DNA of 42,476 bases from Firmicutes bacterium CAG:534. Lineage in GTDB: Bacteria > Bacillota > Clostridia > Lachnospirales > Lachnospiraceae. Where the stretch lies: assembly GCA_000436115.1 (NCBI GenBank), contig FR894562.1:86701-129176 (forward strand), read 5' to 3'. Made by a program: the position numbers and the translations under genes. Positions 8,758-16,868 of the stretch are shown in pieces (position 1 is the first letter of the stretch; each line of letters begins with the position of its first letter). Under the pieces are notes generated by a model. It did no database searches. It had not been told where the DNA came from and saw only the letters and a list, made by a program, of their open reading frames with translations.

Positions 8758-10530
8758 ATGGATATTTTTATCTTACTGAGCCTGATAGGCGGACTGGCGC
8801 TTTTCTTATATGGAATGGAAGTTCTTGGTGACGGTCTGAAGAAGGCGTCCGGCGGTAAGCTGGAGATCATTTTGGAAAAGCTGACCAGCAATAAGCTGAT
8901 GGCTGTGCTTCTTGGAGCCGGCGTTACTGCGGTGATCCAATCTTCTTCGGCAACTACCGTTATGGTGGTAGGCTTTGTGAATTCAGGTATTATGAAGCTT
9001 TCCCAGGCAGTCGGAGTGATTTTGGGAGCCAATGTGGGTACGACTATCACTGCATGGTTCCTCAGTCTGACAGGAGTGGAGGGCTCCAATTTCTTTTTAC
9101 AGCTTTTAAAACCGTCTTCCTTTTCCCCGGTGCTGGCCATTGCTGGCGTTGCGATCTTAATGACCAGCAAGAAGGAGAAGCAAAGGGATATAGCAACGAT
9201 CATGATCGGCTTTGCAGTGCTGATGTTTGGTATGGACACCATGTCTGATGCAGTAAAGCCGCTTGCGGATATTCCCGAGTTCACCAATCTTCTTCTGATG
9301 TTTTCCAATCCTATACTGGGTATGCTTGTAGGTCTGATCCTGACAGCGATTATCCAGTCTTCTTCTGCGTCTATCGGTATTCTGCAGGCACTTTGTGTTT
9401 CCGGGGCAGTAAGTTATTCCACCGCAATTCCCATCATTATGGGACAAAATGTGGGAACCTGCGTGACGGCGCTTTTGTCCAGTACGGGGGCAGGAAAAAA
9501 TGCCAAAAGGGCCGCGCTGGTGCATCTATATTATAATTTGATCATTACAAGTGGATTTATGATCCTCTTTTATGCGGTAAATGCGGTTGTTCATTTCAGG
9601 TTTTTACAGGATCCTGCCAGCGCGCTTGGGGTGGCAGTGTTCCATACGACCTTTAATGCCATTGCAGTGGTAGTCATGTTCCCTTTTTCTTCTGTTCTGG
9701 AGAAGCTGGCTTATTTGACGATCCCGCAGACCAAGGAAGAGCTGGAAGTCAGGGAAACAGCAAAAGGAGAGATCCAGCTTCTGGACGCCCGTTTCCTGGA
9801 TACGCCGGGACTTGCTCTTGAGCATTGCAGAAATGCGGCTCAGGATATGGCCGGATATGCCAGAGAAGCTTTGTTTTTGTCCATGGAGCTGATCGATAAG
9901 TTTAATAAAAAAGCAGCGGATCGTGTGATCGAGCTGGAAAATCTGGTTGACCATTATGAGGATGAGCTGGGAAGCTATCTGGTGAAGCTCAGCAGCAGAC
10001 ATCTGACAGAAAAGGACAGCCAGGAGCTTTCCGTGATCCTGCACTGTATCGGTGACTTTGAAAGAATATCCGATCATGCCATTAATATTATGGAATCTGC
10101 AAGGGAAATGGCAGACAAGGAACTTGCTTTTTCCAAGAAGGCCGAGGAAGAATTCCGTATTTTTACAGGTGCGGTAAGAGATATTGTAAATACCTCCGTT
10201 CTGGTATTTCAGGAAGAGGATCTGAAGCTGGCGGCTATGGTTGAACCTTTGGAGGAAGTGATCGACTATCTGAACACGGAAGTAAAGCGTCGTCATATGA
10301 AGAGACTCCGCAAGGGAAAATGTACCATCGAAATGGGGTTTGTCCTTTCTGATCTGACCACAAATTATGAAAGGGTATCCGACCATTGTTCTAATATTGC
10401 ACTCTGCCTGTTGCAGTTAAATGAAGAAAACTTTGAAACACATGAATATCAGGATAATCTGGTAAGCAAGGATAATGTGGCGTTTATGGCAGAGGTGAAG
10501 AGACTGAAGGAGCATTATCAGCTTCCATAA
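8758..10530 (+). CDS. Na+/phosphate cotransporter with C-terminal PhoU-like domain
   Basis: This is a low-affinity sodium-driven phosphate carrier of the NptA / PF02690 family. The 590-aa protein has two inverted transport repeats, each with the QSSS motif: QSSSATTVMVVGFVNSG from residue 61 and QSSSASIGILQAL from residue 200. About nine membrane segments end near residue 330. The cytosolic tail (about 350-560) resembles two PhoU repeats, with ERISDHAINIMES and YERVSDHCSNIAL, and may sense phosphate or contact PhoR. GGAGGG lies upstream of the ATG. The gene lies between phoU and phoP, so high-affinity uptake, low-affinity uptake and sensing are grouped. Confidence 0.93.
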   Translation: MDIFILLSLIGGLALFLYGMEVLGDGLKKASGGKLEIILEKLTSNKLMAVLLGAGVTAVIQSSSATTVMVVGFVNSGIMKLSQAVGVILGANVGTTITAWFLSLTGVEGSNFFLQLLKPSSFSPVLAIAGVAILMTSKKEKQRDIATIMIGFAVLMFGMDTMSDAVKPLADIPEFTNLLLMFSNPILGMLVGLILTAIIQSSSASIGILQALCVSGAVSYSTAIPIIMGQNVGTCVTALLSSTGAGKNAKRAALVHLYYNLIITSGFMILFYAVNAVVHFRFLQDPASALGVAVFHTTFNAIAVVVMFPFSSVLEKLAYLTIPQTKEELEVRETAKGEIQLLDARFLDTPGLALEHCRNAAQDMAGYAREALFLSMELIDKFNKKAADRVIELENLVDHYEDELGSYLVKLSSRHLTEKDSQELSVILHCIGDFERISDHAINIMESAREMADKELAFSKKAEEEFRIFTGAVRDIVNTSVLVFQEEDLKLAAMVEPLEEVIDYLNTEVKRRHMKRLRKGKCTIEMGFVLSDLTTNYERVSDHCSNIALCLLQLNEENFETHEYQDNLVSKDNVAFMAEVKRLKEHYQLP

Positions 10531-10555
10531 GCATAAGAGCCGGGAGGGAACGGTT

Positions 10556-11227
10556 ATGTCACTGATCTATGTAGTTGAGGATGATAAAAATATTCAGGAG
10601 ATCGAGCAGATCGCACTTAAGAATTCCGGTTATCAGGTAGTAACCTTTGATACGGCAGGGGATTTCTTTGATGCGCTGAAAACACAGACGCCGGATCTTC
10701 TTCTTCTGGATATTATGCTTCCGGATATGGACGGTCTGCAGGTGCTTGAGCAAGTCAGGGGCCAGGCAGCGCTCCGCAGCCTGCCGATTATTATGGTTAC
10801 GGCAAAGACCACAGAGCTTGATAAAGTCCGGGGACTGGATATGGGGGCAGATGACTATCTTTCCAAGCCTTTTGGCATTATGGAACTGATCTCAAGGGTA
10901 AAGGCTCTGCTTAGAAGAAGCGGAGGAAAAAGGGAAAAGAATATTACCATCGGACAGGTGTGCCTTGATGAGGAGAAGCATAAGGTTACGGTGGACGGAC
11001 AGGCATGTGAGCTGACCTATAAGGAATATGAGCTGTTAAAGCTTTTAATGGCAAATGCCGGCGTTGTAACGTCCAGGGAAAGTATCTTAGAGCAGGTCTG
11101 GGGAACGGATTTCGAGGGCGAGTCAAGAACCCTTGATATGCATATTAAAACGCTCCGCCAAAAGCTTGGCGCAAGCGGAGGGATGATAAAGACCGTAAGA
11201 AACGTAGGCTATATTTTTGATCTGTAA
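10556..11227 (+). CDS. phoP: OmpR-family response regulator, PhoP/PhoB type
   Basis: This is a DNA-binding response regulator for the phosphate response. The 223-aa protein has an N-terminal receiver domain: acidic pair Asp9/Asp10, phospho-acceptor Asp52 in LLLLDIMLPDMDG, and Lys in the DDYLSKPFG motif. A winged-helix output domain follows, with TYKEYELLKLLMAN and the recognition region SRTLDMHIKTLRQKLG. A GGGAGGGAA ribosome binding site precedes the ATG. The gene begins 25 bases after the cotransporter gene and is followed by its kinase. Assignment as PhoP/PhoB rests on the pst/phoU neighbourhood, since the sequence alone only shows the OmpR class. Confidence 0.9.
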   Translation: MSLIYVVEDDKNIQEIEQIALKNSGYQVVTFDTAGDFFDALKTQTPDLLLLDIMLPDMDGLQVLEQVRGQAALRSLPIIMVTAKTTELDKVRGLDMGADDYLSKPFGIMELISRVKALLRRSGGKREKNITIGQVCLDEEKHKVTVDGQACELTYKEYELLKLLMANAGVVTSRESILEQVWGTDFEGESRTLDMHIKTLRQKLGASGGMIKTVRNVGYIFDL

Positions 11228-11246
11228 AGACAGATGGAGGGATTCC

Positions 11247-12599
11247 ATGAAACGAAAAATAAACAGCAGGTTGATCGAAACGGCTGCATTGGCAATTCTT
11301 GCAACACTATTGCTGATGACAGCCGTTTACTATCATATTTTATCAGAACAGGTGATGAAGGACCTCAAAAGCTATGCGGACGTTGCAGACTATGCGGTCC
11401 GATATGATCAGCAGGCTTTTTTTGAGGAAGAAGCAGAGCTGCTAAAGGAGGATCGGGTCAGGATCACCCTGATCGCAGATGACGGGACGGTGCTTGCAGA
11501 TACCCAGGCAGACCTGGCAGGGATGGGAAACCATCTTTCCAGACCGGAAATACAAAGTGCCAGGCAGAACGGCTCCGGCAGCATTATCCGGCAGTCGGAT
11601 ACGCTTGGAGAAAATACGTTTTATTATGCAAAGAGGATGGAAAACGGCCAGATCCTGCGGGTGTCAAGGGATACGGACAGCATTTACCATATTGTGGACC
11701 GGGCAATGCCAAAGCTGATGATACTGATAGCGGGGATTTTTGCAGTCTGCTGTATTTCTGCCTATTTCCTGTCGGAGTCGCTTATAAGGCCCATTAAGCA
11801 GATTGCAAGGGATGTAGATCACATTGATCAGATGGAGGTTTACGAGGAACTCATCCCCTATATAGAAGCCATTAAGGGTCAGCATGAGGATGTGCTTCAG
11901 AATGCCAGGATGCGGCAGGAATTTACAGCAAACGTGTCGCATGAGCTGAAAACACCCTTGGCTGCCATTTCGGGGTATTCGGAACTGATCCAGAACGGCA
12001 TGGCCTCCTCTGAACAGGAAATATGCCGTTTTGCAGGGGAAATCCACAGCAATGCCGACAGACTGCTGACGCTGATCAATGATGTGATCAGGCTGTCGGA
12101 GCTGGACGGGGAGGAAATGCAGGAGACCCTGGAACAGGTTAATTTGCGGGAGGTAGCGGAAAACTGTGTAAATATGCTCAGGGTATCTGCAGAAAAGCAT
12201 GAAGTGACCATTGATTTTCAGGGTGAAAATGCGGTGATCCTGGCAACCAGGCAGATGACGGAGGAGGTGCTTTATAATCTATGCGACAATGCGATCCGGT
12301 ATAACAGGCCGGGAGGCAGCGTGCATGTGATGGTAAAGGACAGGCTGGATCAGGCGGTGCTTGTGGTACAGGATACAGGCATCGGTATTCCCAAAGAGCA
12401 TCAGGAGAGGATCTTTGAACGGTTTTACCGTGTAGATAAAGGACGCAGCAAGTCTACGGGAGGAACCGGTCTGGGGCTTGCCATTGTCAAACACATTCTG
12501 CTGAAGCTGGATGCAGAGGTTTCCCTGGAAAGTGAGGAGGGAAAGGGAACCAAGATCACGGTAACTTTCCCGGCGCTGCGGGAGGCCAGATTTAAGTAA
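11247..12599 (+). CDS. phoR: Sensor histidine kinase, PhoR type
   Basis: This is a membrane sensor kinase paired with the adjacent regulator. The 450-aa protein has a membrane segment near 10-33, an extracytoplasmic domain of about 120 residues and a second membrane segment near 154-177. A HAMP-like linker precedes the H box FTANVSHELKTPLAAISGYS, with phospho-accepting His232. The catalytic domain shows the N box NLCDNAIRYNRPGG, G1 DTGIGIP, the F box ERFYRVDKGRS and G2 GGTGLGLAIV. I chose the ATG at 11247 because ATGGAGGG lies just before it. A longer reading from a TTG at 11217 would overlap phoP and has no such site. Phosphate-limitation sensing is inferred from location. Confidence 0.91.
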   Translation: MKRKINSRLIETAALAILATLLLMTAVYYHILSEQVMKDLKSYADVADYAVRYDQQAFFEEEAELLKEDRVRITLIADDGTVLADTQADLAGMGNHLSRPEIQSARQNGSGSIIRQSDTLGENTFYYAKRMENGQILRVSRDTDSIYHIVDRAMPKLMILIAGIFAVCCISAYFLSESLIRPIKQIARDVDHIDQMEVYEELIPYIEAIKGQHEDVLQNARMRQEFTANVSHELKTPLAAISGYSELIQNGMASSEQEICRFAGEIHSNADRLLTLINDVIRLSELDGEEMQETLEQVNLREVAENCVNMLRVSAEKHEVTIDFQGENAVILATRQMTEEVLYNLCDNAIRYNRPGGSVHVMVKDRLDQAVLVVQDTGIGIPKEHQERIFERFYRVDKGRSKSTGGTGLGLAIVKHILLKLDAEVSLESEEGKGTKITVTFPALREARFK

Positions 12600-12623
12600 G
12601 TCCGGTTTATGGGACTGTATAAA

Positions 12624-12632
12624 TGCTATTCT
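12624..12632 (+). promoter_or_regulatory. Weak candidate extended -10 before the 33-aa gene
   Basis: TGCTATTCT fits TGn-TATNNT, with its last base about 55 bases before the small-protein ATG. No clear -35 is present at the expected spacing, so this is only a suggestion that the small gene has its own transcript after phoR. Confidence 0.2.
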
Positions 12633-12685
12633 TTTTTTAGAGGAAAGCTTTGAGGAGCTTATGAAAAAGAATAGGAGGCAGTCTT

Positions 12686-12787
12686 ATGAAAGGATATGTT
12701 GTCAGCGGTGGATATATGGGAATGGTTGGTGGAAGCTATATGCTGTTTGCCAGCGAGGAGGATTACCTGGATTATCTGGAAAATTAG
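12686..12787 (+). CDS. Conserved-looking 33-aa small protein
   Basis: A 33-codon frame begins with MKGYVVSGGYMGMVGG and continues through YMLFASEEDYLDYLEN. A perfect AGGAGG (12673-12678) lies seven bases before the ATG, one of the best ribosome binding sites in the window. The protein is Gly/Tyr-rich with an acidic, aromatic C-terminus and no membrane segment. It resembles tiny uncharacterised proteins I associate with Lachnospiraceae genomes, but I know no function. The next gene's frame happens to stay open across this stretch, which could hide the small gene from automatic callers. Confidence 0.75.
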   Translation: MKGYVVSGGYMGMVGGSYMLFASEEDYLDYLEN

Positions 12788-12799
12788 CTGAAATGGGTG

Positions 12800-12805
12800 T
12801 ATACT
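12800..12805 (+). promoter_or_regulatory. Candidate -10 (TATACT) before the serine hydrolase gene
   Basis: TATACT lies about 50 bases before the hydrolase ATG. The -35 region is poor. It is followed directly by TTGACCTGTGACGT, which resembles half of a MerR-family operator dyad. Confidence 0.25.
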
Positions 12806-12855
12806 TGACCTGTGACGTGAGGTTTGCAGGTTTTTGGAAAGAAATGGGGATTAGA

Positions 12856-14019
12856 ATGGAAAAGCAAAAGCTTGAGAAGTTAAACGAGCTGTTTGAGACG
12901 GAAATCAGAGAACAGAGACTGGGAGGAGCCTCTATCCGAATAGAACACAGAGGCAGGGAAGAATTTAACAGAGTATATGGTTCCGACCATGAGGATACCA
13001 TTTACAAAATATATTCCATGACAAAGCCCATAACGGCAGCGGCGGTGATGATGCTTTATGAGCAGGGAGCCATCGACCTGTTTGATCCGGTGGACAAGTA
13101 CCTGGAAGGCTTTCGCGGCATGAAGGTGGCGACCGCCAAGGGGCTTGTGGATGCGGGCGAGAAGATCACCATAAGGCATTTGATGAATATGACGTCGGGA
13201 CTGGTTTATCCGGGAGAAAATTCGGAGCCGGAACGGATCATGGAGGAGATCCATCAGGATCTCCATGCAAGGGCTGTCAATGGCGAAAAATTCAGTAATA
13301 TTGATATCTGCAATGAACTTGGAAAGGCACCGCTGCTGTTCCAGCCAGGCGAAGGCTGGCATTATGGCATTTCCGCAGATATAGCGGCGGCCATTGTGGA
13401 AGTGGTAAGCGGGCAGACTTATGGCGAGTTCTTGAGGGAGAACATCTTTGAGCCGCTTCAGATGACAGAAACCGGTTTTTTTGTACCGGAAGAGAAGATA
13501 AACAGACTGGCTGTGATGTATTCCAGAATAGATGATCGTGGAACCGTAAAACCCTCAGATGAGAAGGCGCTGGAGCGGCTGAACCTGTATGCGCCTACCA
13601 GACCTCCGTATATTGAGTCCGGAGGAGGCGGCCTTTATTCTACCGTAGAGGATTACAGCCACTTTACACAAATGCTTCTTTCAAAAGGCGTATATCAGGG
13701 GAAAAGACTGCTGGGGCGCAAAACAGTGGAATATATGACCCGGAACCAGTTAAATGAAAAGCAGCTTGCCACTGTGGATTTTGACAGTATTGTAGGCTAT
13801 GGCTACGGAAACTTTATGAGAGTGATGCAGACGCCTGAACTTGCGGGAAGCAACGGAACTCCTGGGGAGTACGGCTGGGATGGACTTCCGGGAACCTATT
13901 TTATGATAGATCCCAGGGAAGAACTGATCCTGATTTATATGCAGCAGATCGAGCAGAACGGGGATCTGTCCCTCCGCAGAAAAATGCGCCAGATCGTATA
14001 TGGCGCTTTGGAGGAGTAA
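12856..14019 (+). CDS. Beta-lactamase-fold serine hydrolase (PF00144)
   Basis: A 387-aa member of the beta-lactamase/DD-peptidase/EstB-like superfamily. The nucleophile motif SMTK lies at 54-57, with Ser54 acylated and Lys57 as base. WHYGISADI holds the probable second motif, Tyr170. Other family landmarks are IRHLMNMTSGL, GLYSTVEDYSHFTQMLL and GTPGEYGWDGLPGTYFMIDP. No signal peptide or membrane anchor is evident, so a cytosolic esterase, transpeptidase-like or amidase role is more likely than antibiotic resistance. I used the ATG at 12856, preceded by GGGGA. Extending to 12661 would overlap the 33-aa gene and add residues unlike the family. The next gene starts three bases after its stop. 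Confidence 0.88.
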   Translation: MEKQKLEKLNELFETEIREQRLGGASIRIEHRGREEFNRVYGSDHEDTIYKIYSMTKPITAAAVMMLYEQGAIDLFDPVDKYLEGFRGMKVATAKGLVDAGEKITIRHLMNMTSGLVYPGENSEPERIMEEIHQDLHARAVNGEKFSNIDICNELGKAPLLFQPGEGWHYGISADIAAAIVEVVSGQTYGEFLRENIFEPLQMTETGFFVPEEKINRLAVMYSRIDDRGTVKPSDEKALERLNLYAPTRPPYIESGGGGLYSTVEDYSHFTQMLLSKGVYQGKRLLGRKTVEYMTRNQLNEKQLATVDFDSIVGYGYGNFMRVMQTPELAGSNGTPGEYGWDGLPGTYFMIDPREELILIYMQQIEQNGDLSLRRKMRQIVYGALEE

Positions 14020-14022
14020 GCA

Positions 14023-14562
14023 TTGGCAAAGAGACTGAACAGACATTTCCTGAGCAGACCGGCCACAGAGCTGGCGCCTGAGCTGATAGGAAAGCTTCTT
14101 TGCAGAAGAAGTGAAGAAGGTATTTTACGGTACCGGATCATGGAAACGGAATGCTATTTCGGACAGGAGGATACAGCCTGCCATGCCAGTAAAGGAAAGA
14201 CGGAGCGTACCAGGATCCTTTTTGAAAAGGGTGGAACCTCTTATGTATACCTGTGCTATGGGATCCATTCGCTGTTTAATGTAGTGACTGGGCCTGAAGG
14301 CCATCCGGAGGCGGTTTTGATCAGAGGCGTAGAGGGATATAACGGGCCGGGAAAGCTGACAAAGGCTCTGCATATCACCCGGGAACTGAATGGAGAGGAT
14401 CTGGTCAATTCCACAGAATTGTGGATAGAAGAAGATGGGGTGACGCTGCCCATCCGGAAAGCCAAAAGAGTCGGAATTGATTATGCAACGCCGGAATACA
14501 GGGATATCTTGTGGAGATATATTGCGGATGACGGGAGATACAGGCCTGCTGCAGGCTCCTGA
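14023..14562 (+). CDS. mpg: DNA-3-methyladenine glycosylase, AAG/MPG family
   Basis: A base-excision repair glycosylase that removes 3-methyladenine, hypoxanthine and related alkylated purines. The 179-aa protein carries the family active-site block RIMETECYFGQEDTACHAS. By alignment with human AAG (Glu125, Tyr127, His136) it has catalytic Glu43, Tyr45 and His54. TSYVYLCYGIHSLFNVVT and PGKLTKALHI complete the fold. It starts at a TTG (14023), chosen because GGAGGAG lies six bases upstream and the next ATG would delete the active site. It is slightly shorter than the usual ~200 residues. It is probably co-transcribed with the hydrolase. Confidence 0.92.
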   Translation: MAKRLNRHFLSRPATELAPELIGKLLCRRSEEGILRYRIMETECYFGQEDTACHASKGKTERTRILFEKGGTSYVYLCYGIHSLFNVVTGPEGHPEAVLIRGVEGYNGPGKLTKALHITRELNGEDLVNSTELWIEEDGVTLPIRKAKRVGIDYATPEYRDILWRYIADDGRYRPAAGS

Positions 14563-14616
14563 ATTTCATAAGCACGGAAAATAAAACAGCTGCAAGGCAG
14601 CAGAAATGGAGCAAAA

Positions 14617-15810
14617 ATGGAAAAACCTGCAATTTGCGGAGGAACACCCATCCGCAGTCAAAAGATCAGTTATGGACATCAGTATATTGATGAGGAGGAT
14701 ATTCAGGCTGTAGTCGAGGTGCTTCGGAGTGATTACCTGACCTGCGGACCTAAAATTGCAGAGGCAGAAAGAGCGCTCTGCGAGGTGACGGGAGCCAAAT
14801 ATGCGGTAGTCTGCAGTAATGGAACGGCAGCTCTCCATATGGCCTGTCAGGCAGCCGGGGTGCAGCCGGGGGATGAAGTGATCACCACACCGATCACCTT
14901 TGCCGCATCTGCAAATTGTGCATTTTATTGCGGGGCCAGACCGGTTTTTGCGGATATTAATGAGGAGACCTACAATATTGATCCGGAAAATGTGCGCAGA
15001 CTTACGACGGAAAAGACCAAAGCAGTGGTTGCAGTGGATTTTACAGGACAGTCGGTAGAGTTAGATGCGCTTCTTTCCCATTGCCATGAGAAGGGGATCA
15101 CGCTGATCGAGGATGGCGCCCATGTGATCGGCACAAAATATAAGGGCAGATGCAACGGCTCTATTGCGGATATGACAACACTCAGCTTTCATCCCGTCAA
15201 GACGGTGACCTGCGGAGAAGGGGGAGCTGTGCTTACCAATGATGAAAAGCTGTACCGTAAGCTATTGCTGTACCGTGCCCATGGCATTACAAGGGATCCT
15301 TCCCTGATGGAGCATGAGCCGGATGGGCCATGGTATTATGAACAGCTGACGCTTGCCATGAACTATCGTATGACGGATATGCAGGCAGCGCTGTTGATCA
15401 GTCAGCTAAAGAAGCTGCCCATGTTTATGGAAAGACGCAAGGAAATTGTGAAGCGGTATAATGAGGCCTTTTCAAAGCTTCCTCAGATCATTGTACAAAA
15501 GGAGATCAGGGAATCGGATACCACAAGACATCTGTATATTCTGCGTCTGAATCCGGAAAAGCTTTCAATTGACCGCAGACAGTTTTTTGACGCGCTGGCA
15601 GCAGAAAACATCTGCTGTAACGTGCATTATATTCCTACTTATTATTTCCCGTATTATGAGAAAATGGGATATGGGAAGGGATTATGTCCCAAGGCAGAAA
15701 AGCTTTATGAGGAAATTCTGACATTACCTCTTTACTATTCTATGACGGATCAGGATGTTGAGGATGTGATCGCGGCAGTCACCAGGATTGCCGAATATTA
15801 TAAAATTTGA
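14617..15810 (+). CDS. pseC: PseC: UDP-4-amino-4,6-dideoxy-N-acetyl-beta-L-altrosamine transaminase
   Basis: A PLP-dependent DegT/DnrJ/EryC1 aminotransferase, step 2 of pseudaminic acid synthesis. It aminates C4 of the 4-keto sugar made by PseB, with glutamate as usual donor. The 397-aa protein reads like PseC throughout: ISYGHQYIDEEDIQAVVEVL, DYLTCGPKIAE, SNGTAALHMAC, TPITFAASANCAFYCGARPV and GEGGAVLTND. The PLP lysine is Lys195 in SFHPVKTVTCGEGG, and Asp166 in LIEDGAH would hold the pyridine nitrogen. TGGAG lies five bases before the ATG. It opens the glycan locus. The remaining pse genes lie on the opposite strand 5 kb downstream. Confidence 0.9.
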   Translation: MEKPAICGGTPIRSQKISYGHQYIDEEDIQAVVEVLRSDYLTCGPKIAEAERALCEVTGAKYAVVCSNGTAALHMACQAAGVQPGDEVITTPITFAASANCAFYCGARPVFADINEETYNIDPENVRRLTTEKTKAVVAVDFTGQSVELDALLSHCHEKGITLIEDGAHVIGTKYKGRCNGSIADMTTLSFHPVKTVTCGEGGAVLTNDEKLYRKLLLYRAHGITRDPSLMEHEPDGPWYYEQLTLAMNYRMTDMQAALLISQLKKLPMFMERRKEIVKRYNEAFSKLPQIIVQKEIRESDTTRHLYILRLNPEKLSIDRRQFFDALAAENICCNVHYIPTYYFPYYEKMGYGKGLCPKAEKLYEEILTLPLYYSMTDQDVEDVIAAVTRIAEYYKI

Positions 15811-15818
15811 GGTAGATC

Positions 15819-16868
15819 ATGAAATTAAGTGTAATCGTGCCGGTTTATAACATGGCGGCAGATGATAAGCTGAAATGGTGCATGGACTCCCTGGTAGGGC
15901 AGACGATTGCTGATTATGAGATCATAGCAGTGGATGACTGTTCAACAGATGATTCCCTTCAGATCCTGCGCAGTTATGAAAGGGAATATCCCCAAAAGGT
16001 AGTAGTGATCGCATCTAAGGAAAACCGTAAGCAGGGCGGCGCAAAAAATCTGGGGCTGGCGGCAGCAAAGGGAGACTGGATCGGCTTTATTGATGCAGAT
16101 GACTGGATCACGCCTGATTTTTATGAAAAGCTTCTCAAAAAGGCTGAAGAGACCGGCGCAGATATGGTGGGCTGCGACTATCACCTGACCTGCGAGCACA
16201 GCATGAAGATCGGACAGATCGTGCATAATAATACGCCGGAGCAGACCGGAGTTTTAACAGAGGAAAAATATCGTTCCCTGATCCTGGATGGGGGAAGCCT
16301 GGTAGTGAAGATTTACCAAAGGCACCTGATCCTGGATTATCCAAACCGTTTTCCCGAGGGGATCTTTTATGAGGATAACGCCATAGGAAATTCATGGATG
16401 CTCCGGGCAAAGAATTTTGCGTATCTGCAGGAACCGCTGTATTATTACTATCAGCATGACGCCTCTACCGTGCATACGATTACAAAGAAGAGATGCGAGG
16501 ATCGTATGGAAGCAGCAAGGATCATGGTAAAGGAAGCAAGGGAATTTGGCTTTTTTGAAAAGTATTATGCAGAACTGGAAAGCAGCTTTACTACGCTGTT
16601 TTATGTAAATACCCTGTTTTCCTATATGGCTGGCAGCGGCAAAAAGGAGTATGGTTTTGTAAGAGCGCTTGGGAAGGAAATGAAGGATACGTTTCCTGCT
16701 TTTCAGAAAAACTGCTACTACGAAAAAAGAGTTCATGCAGAGGAACGTAAGCTGATCGCCATACAGCAAAGATCAACGCTTTTCTTCATGGCGTATTACC
16801 GGCTGTTGTGGACCTACCGAAAGCTGAGAAAACGCAAAGCAAGTAAAAATACCGGAGAAACATTATGA
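15819..16868 (+). CDS. Family 2 glycosyltransferase
   Basis: A 349-aa GT-A-fold transferase of family GT2, acting at the cytosolic membrane face on a growing lipid-linked sugar. It begins MKLSVIVPVYNMA, has the nucleotide-binding AVDDCSTDDS near residue 40 and the metal-binding DxD region FIDADDWI near residue 90. FYEDNAIGNSWM is a typical catalytic-base region. The C-terminal 50 residues are very basic and may bind membrane. It lies eight bases after pseC with GAGGT before the ATG, and overlaps the next gene by four bases. Donor and acceptor cannot be told from sequence. Confidence 0.88.
   Translation: MKLSVIVPVYNMAADDKLKWCMDSLVGQTIADYEIIAVDDCSTDDSLQILRSYEREYPQKVVVIASKENRKQGGAKNLGLAAAKGDWIGFIDADDWITPDFYEKLLKKAEETGADMVGCDYHLTCEHSMKIGQIVHNNTPEQTGVLTEEKYRSLILDGGSLVVKIYQRHLILDYPNRFPEGIFYEDNAIGNSWMLRAKNFAYLQEPLYYYYQHDASTVHTITKKRCEDRMEAARIMVKEAREFGFFEKYYAELESSFTTLFYVNTLFSYMAGSGKKEYGFVRALGKEMKDTFPAFQKNCYYEKRVHAEERKLIAIQQRSTLFFMAYYRLLWTYRKLRKRKASKNTGETL

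Noticed and set aside
12661..12855. Longer N-terminus for the serine hydrolase starting at the ATG at 12661
   Set aside because: The added 65 residues are Trp/Cys-rich and unlike the family. The good AGGAGG site serves the 33-aa gene in another frame.
12856..14019. Serine hydrolase as an antibiotic-resistance beta-lactamase
   Set aside because: It has no signal peptide or lipobox, and the second motif region resembles EstB-type esterases rather than a class A or C resistance enzyme.
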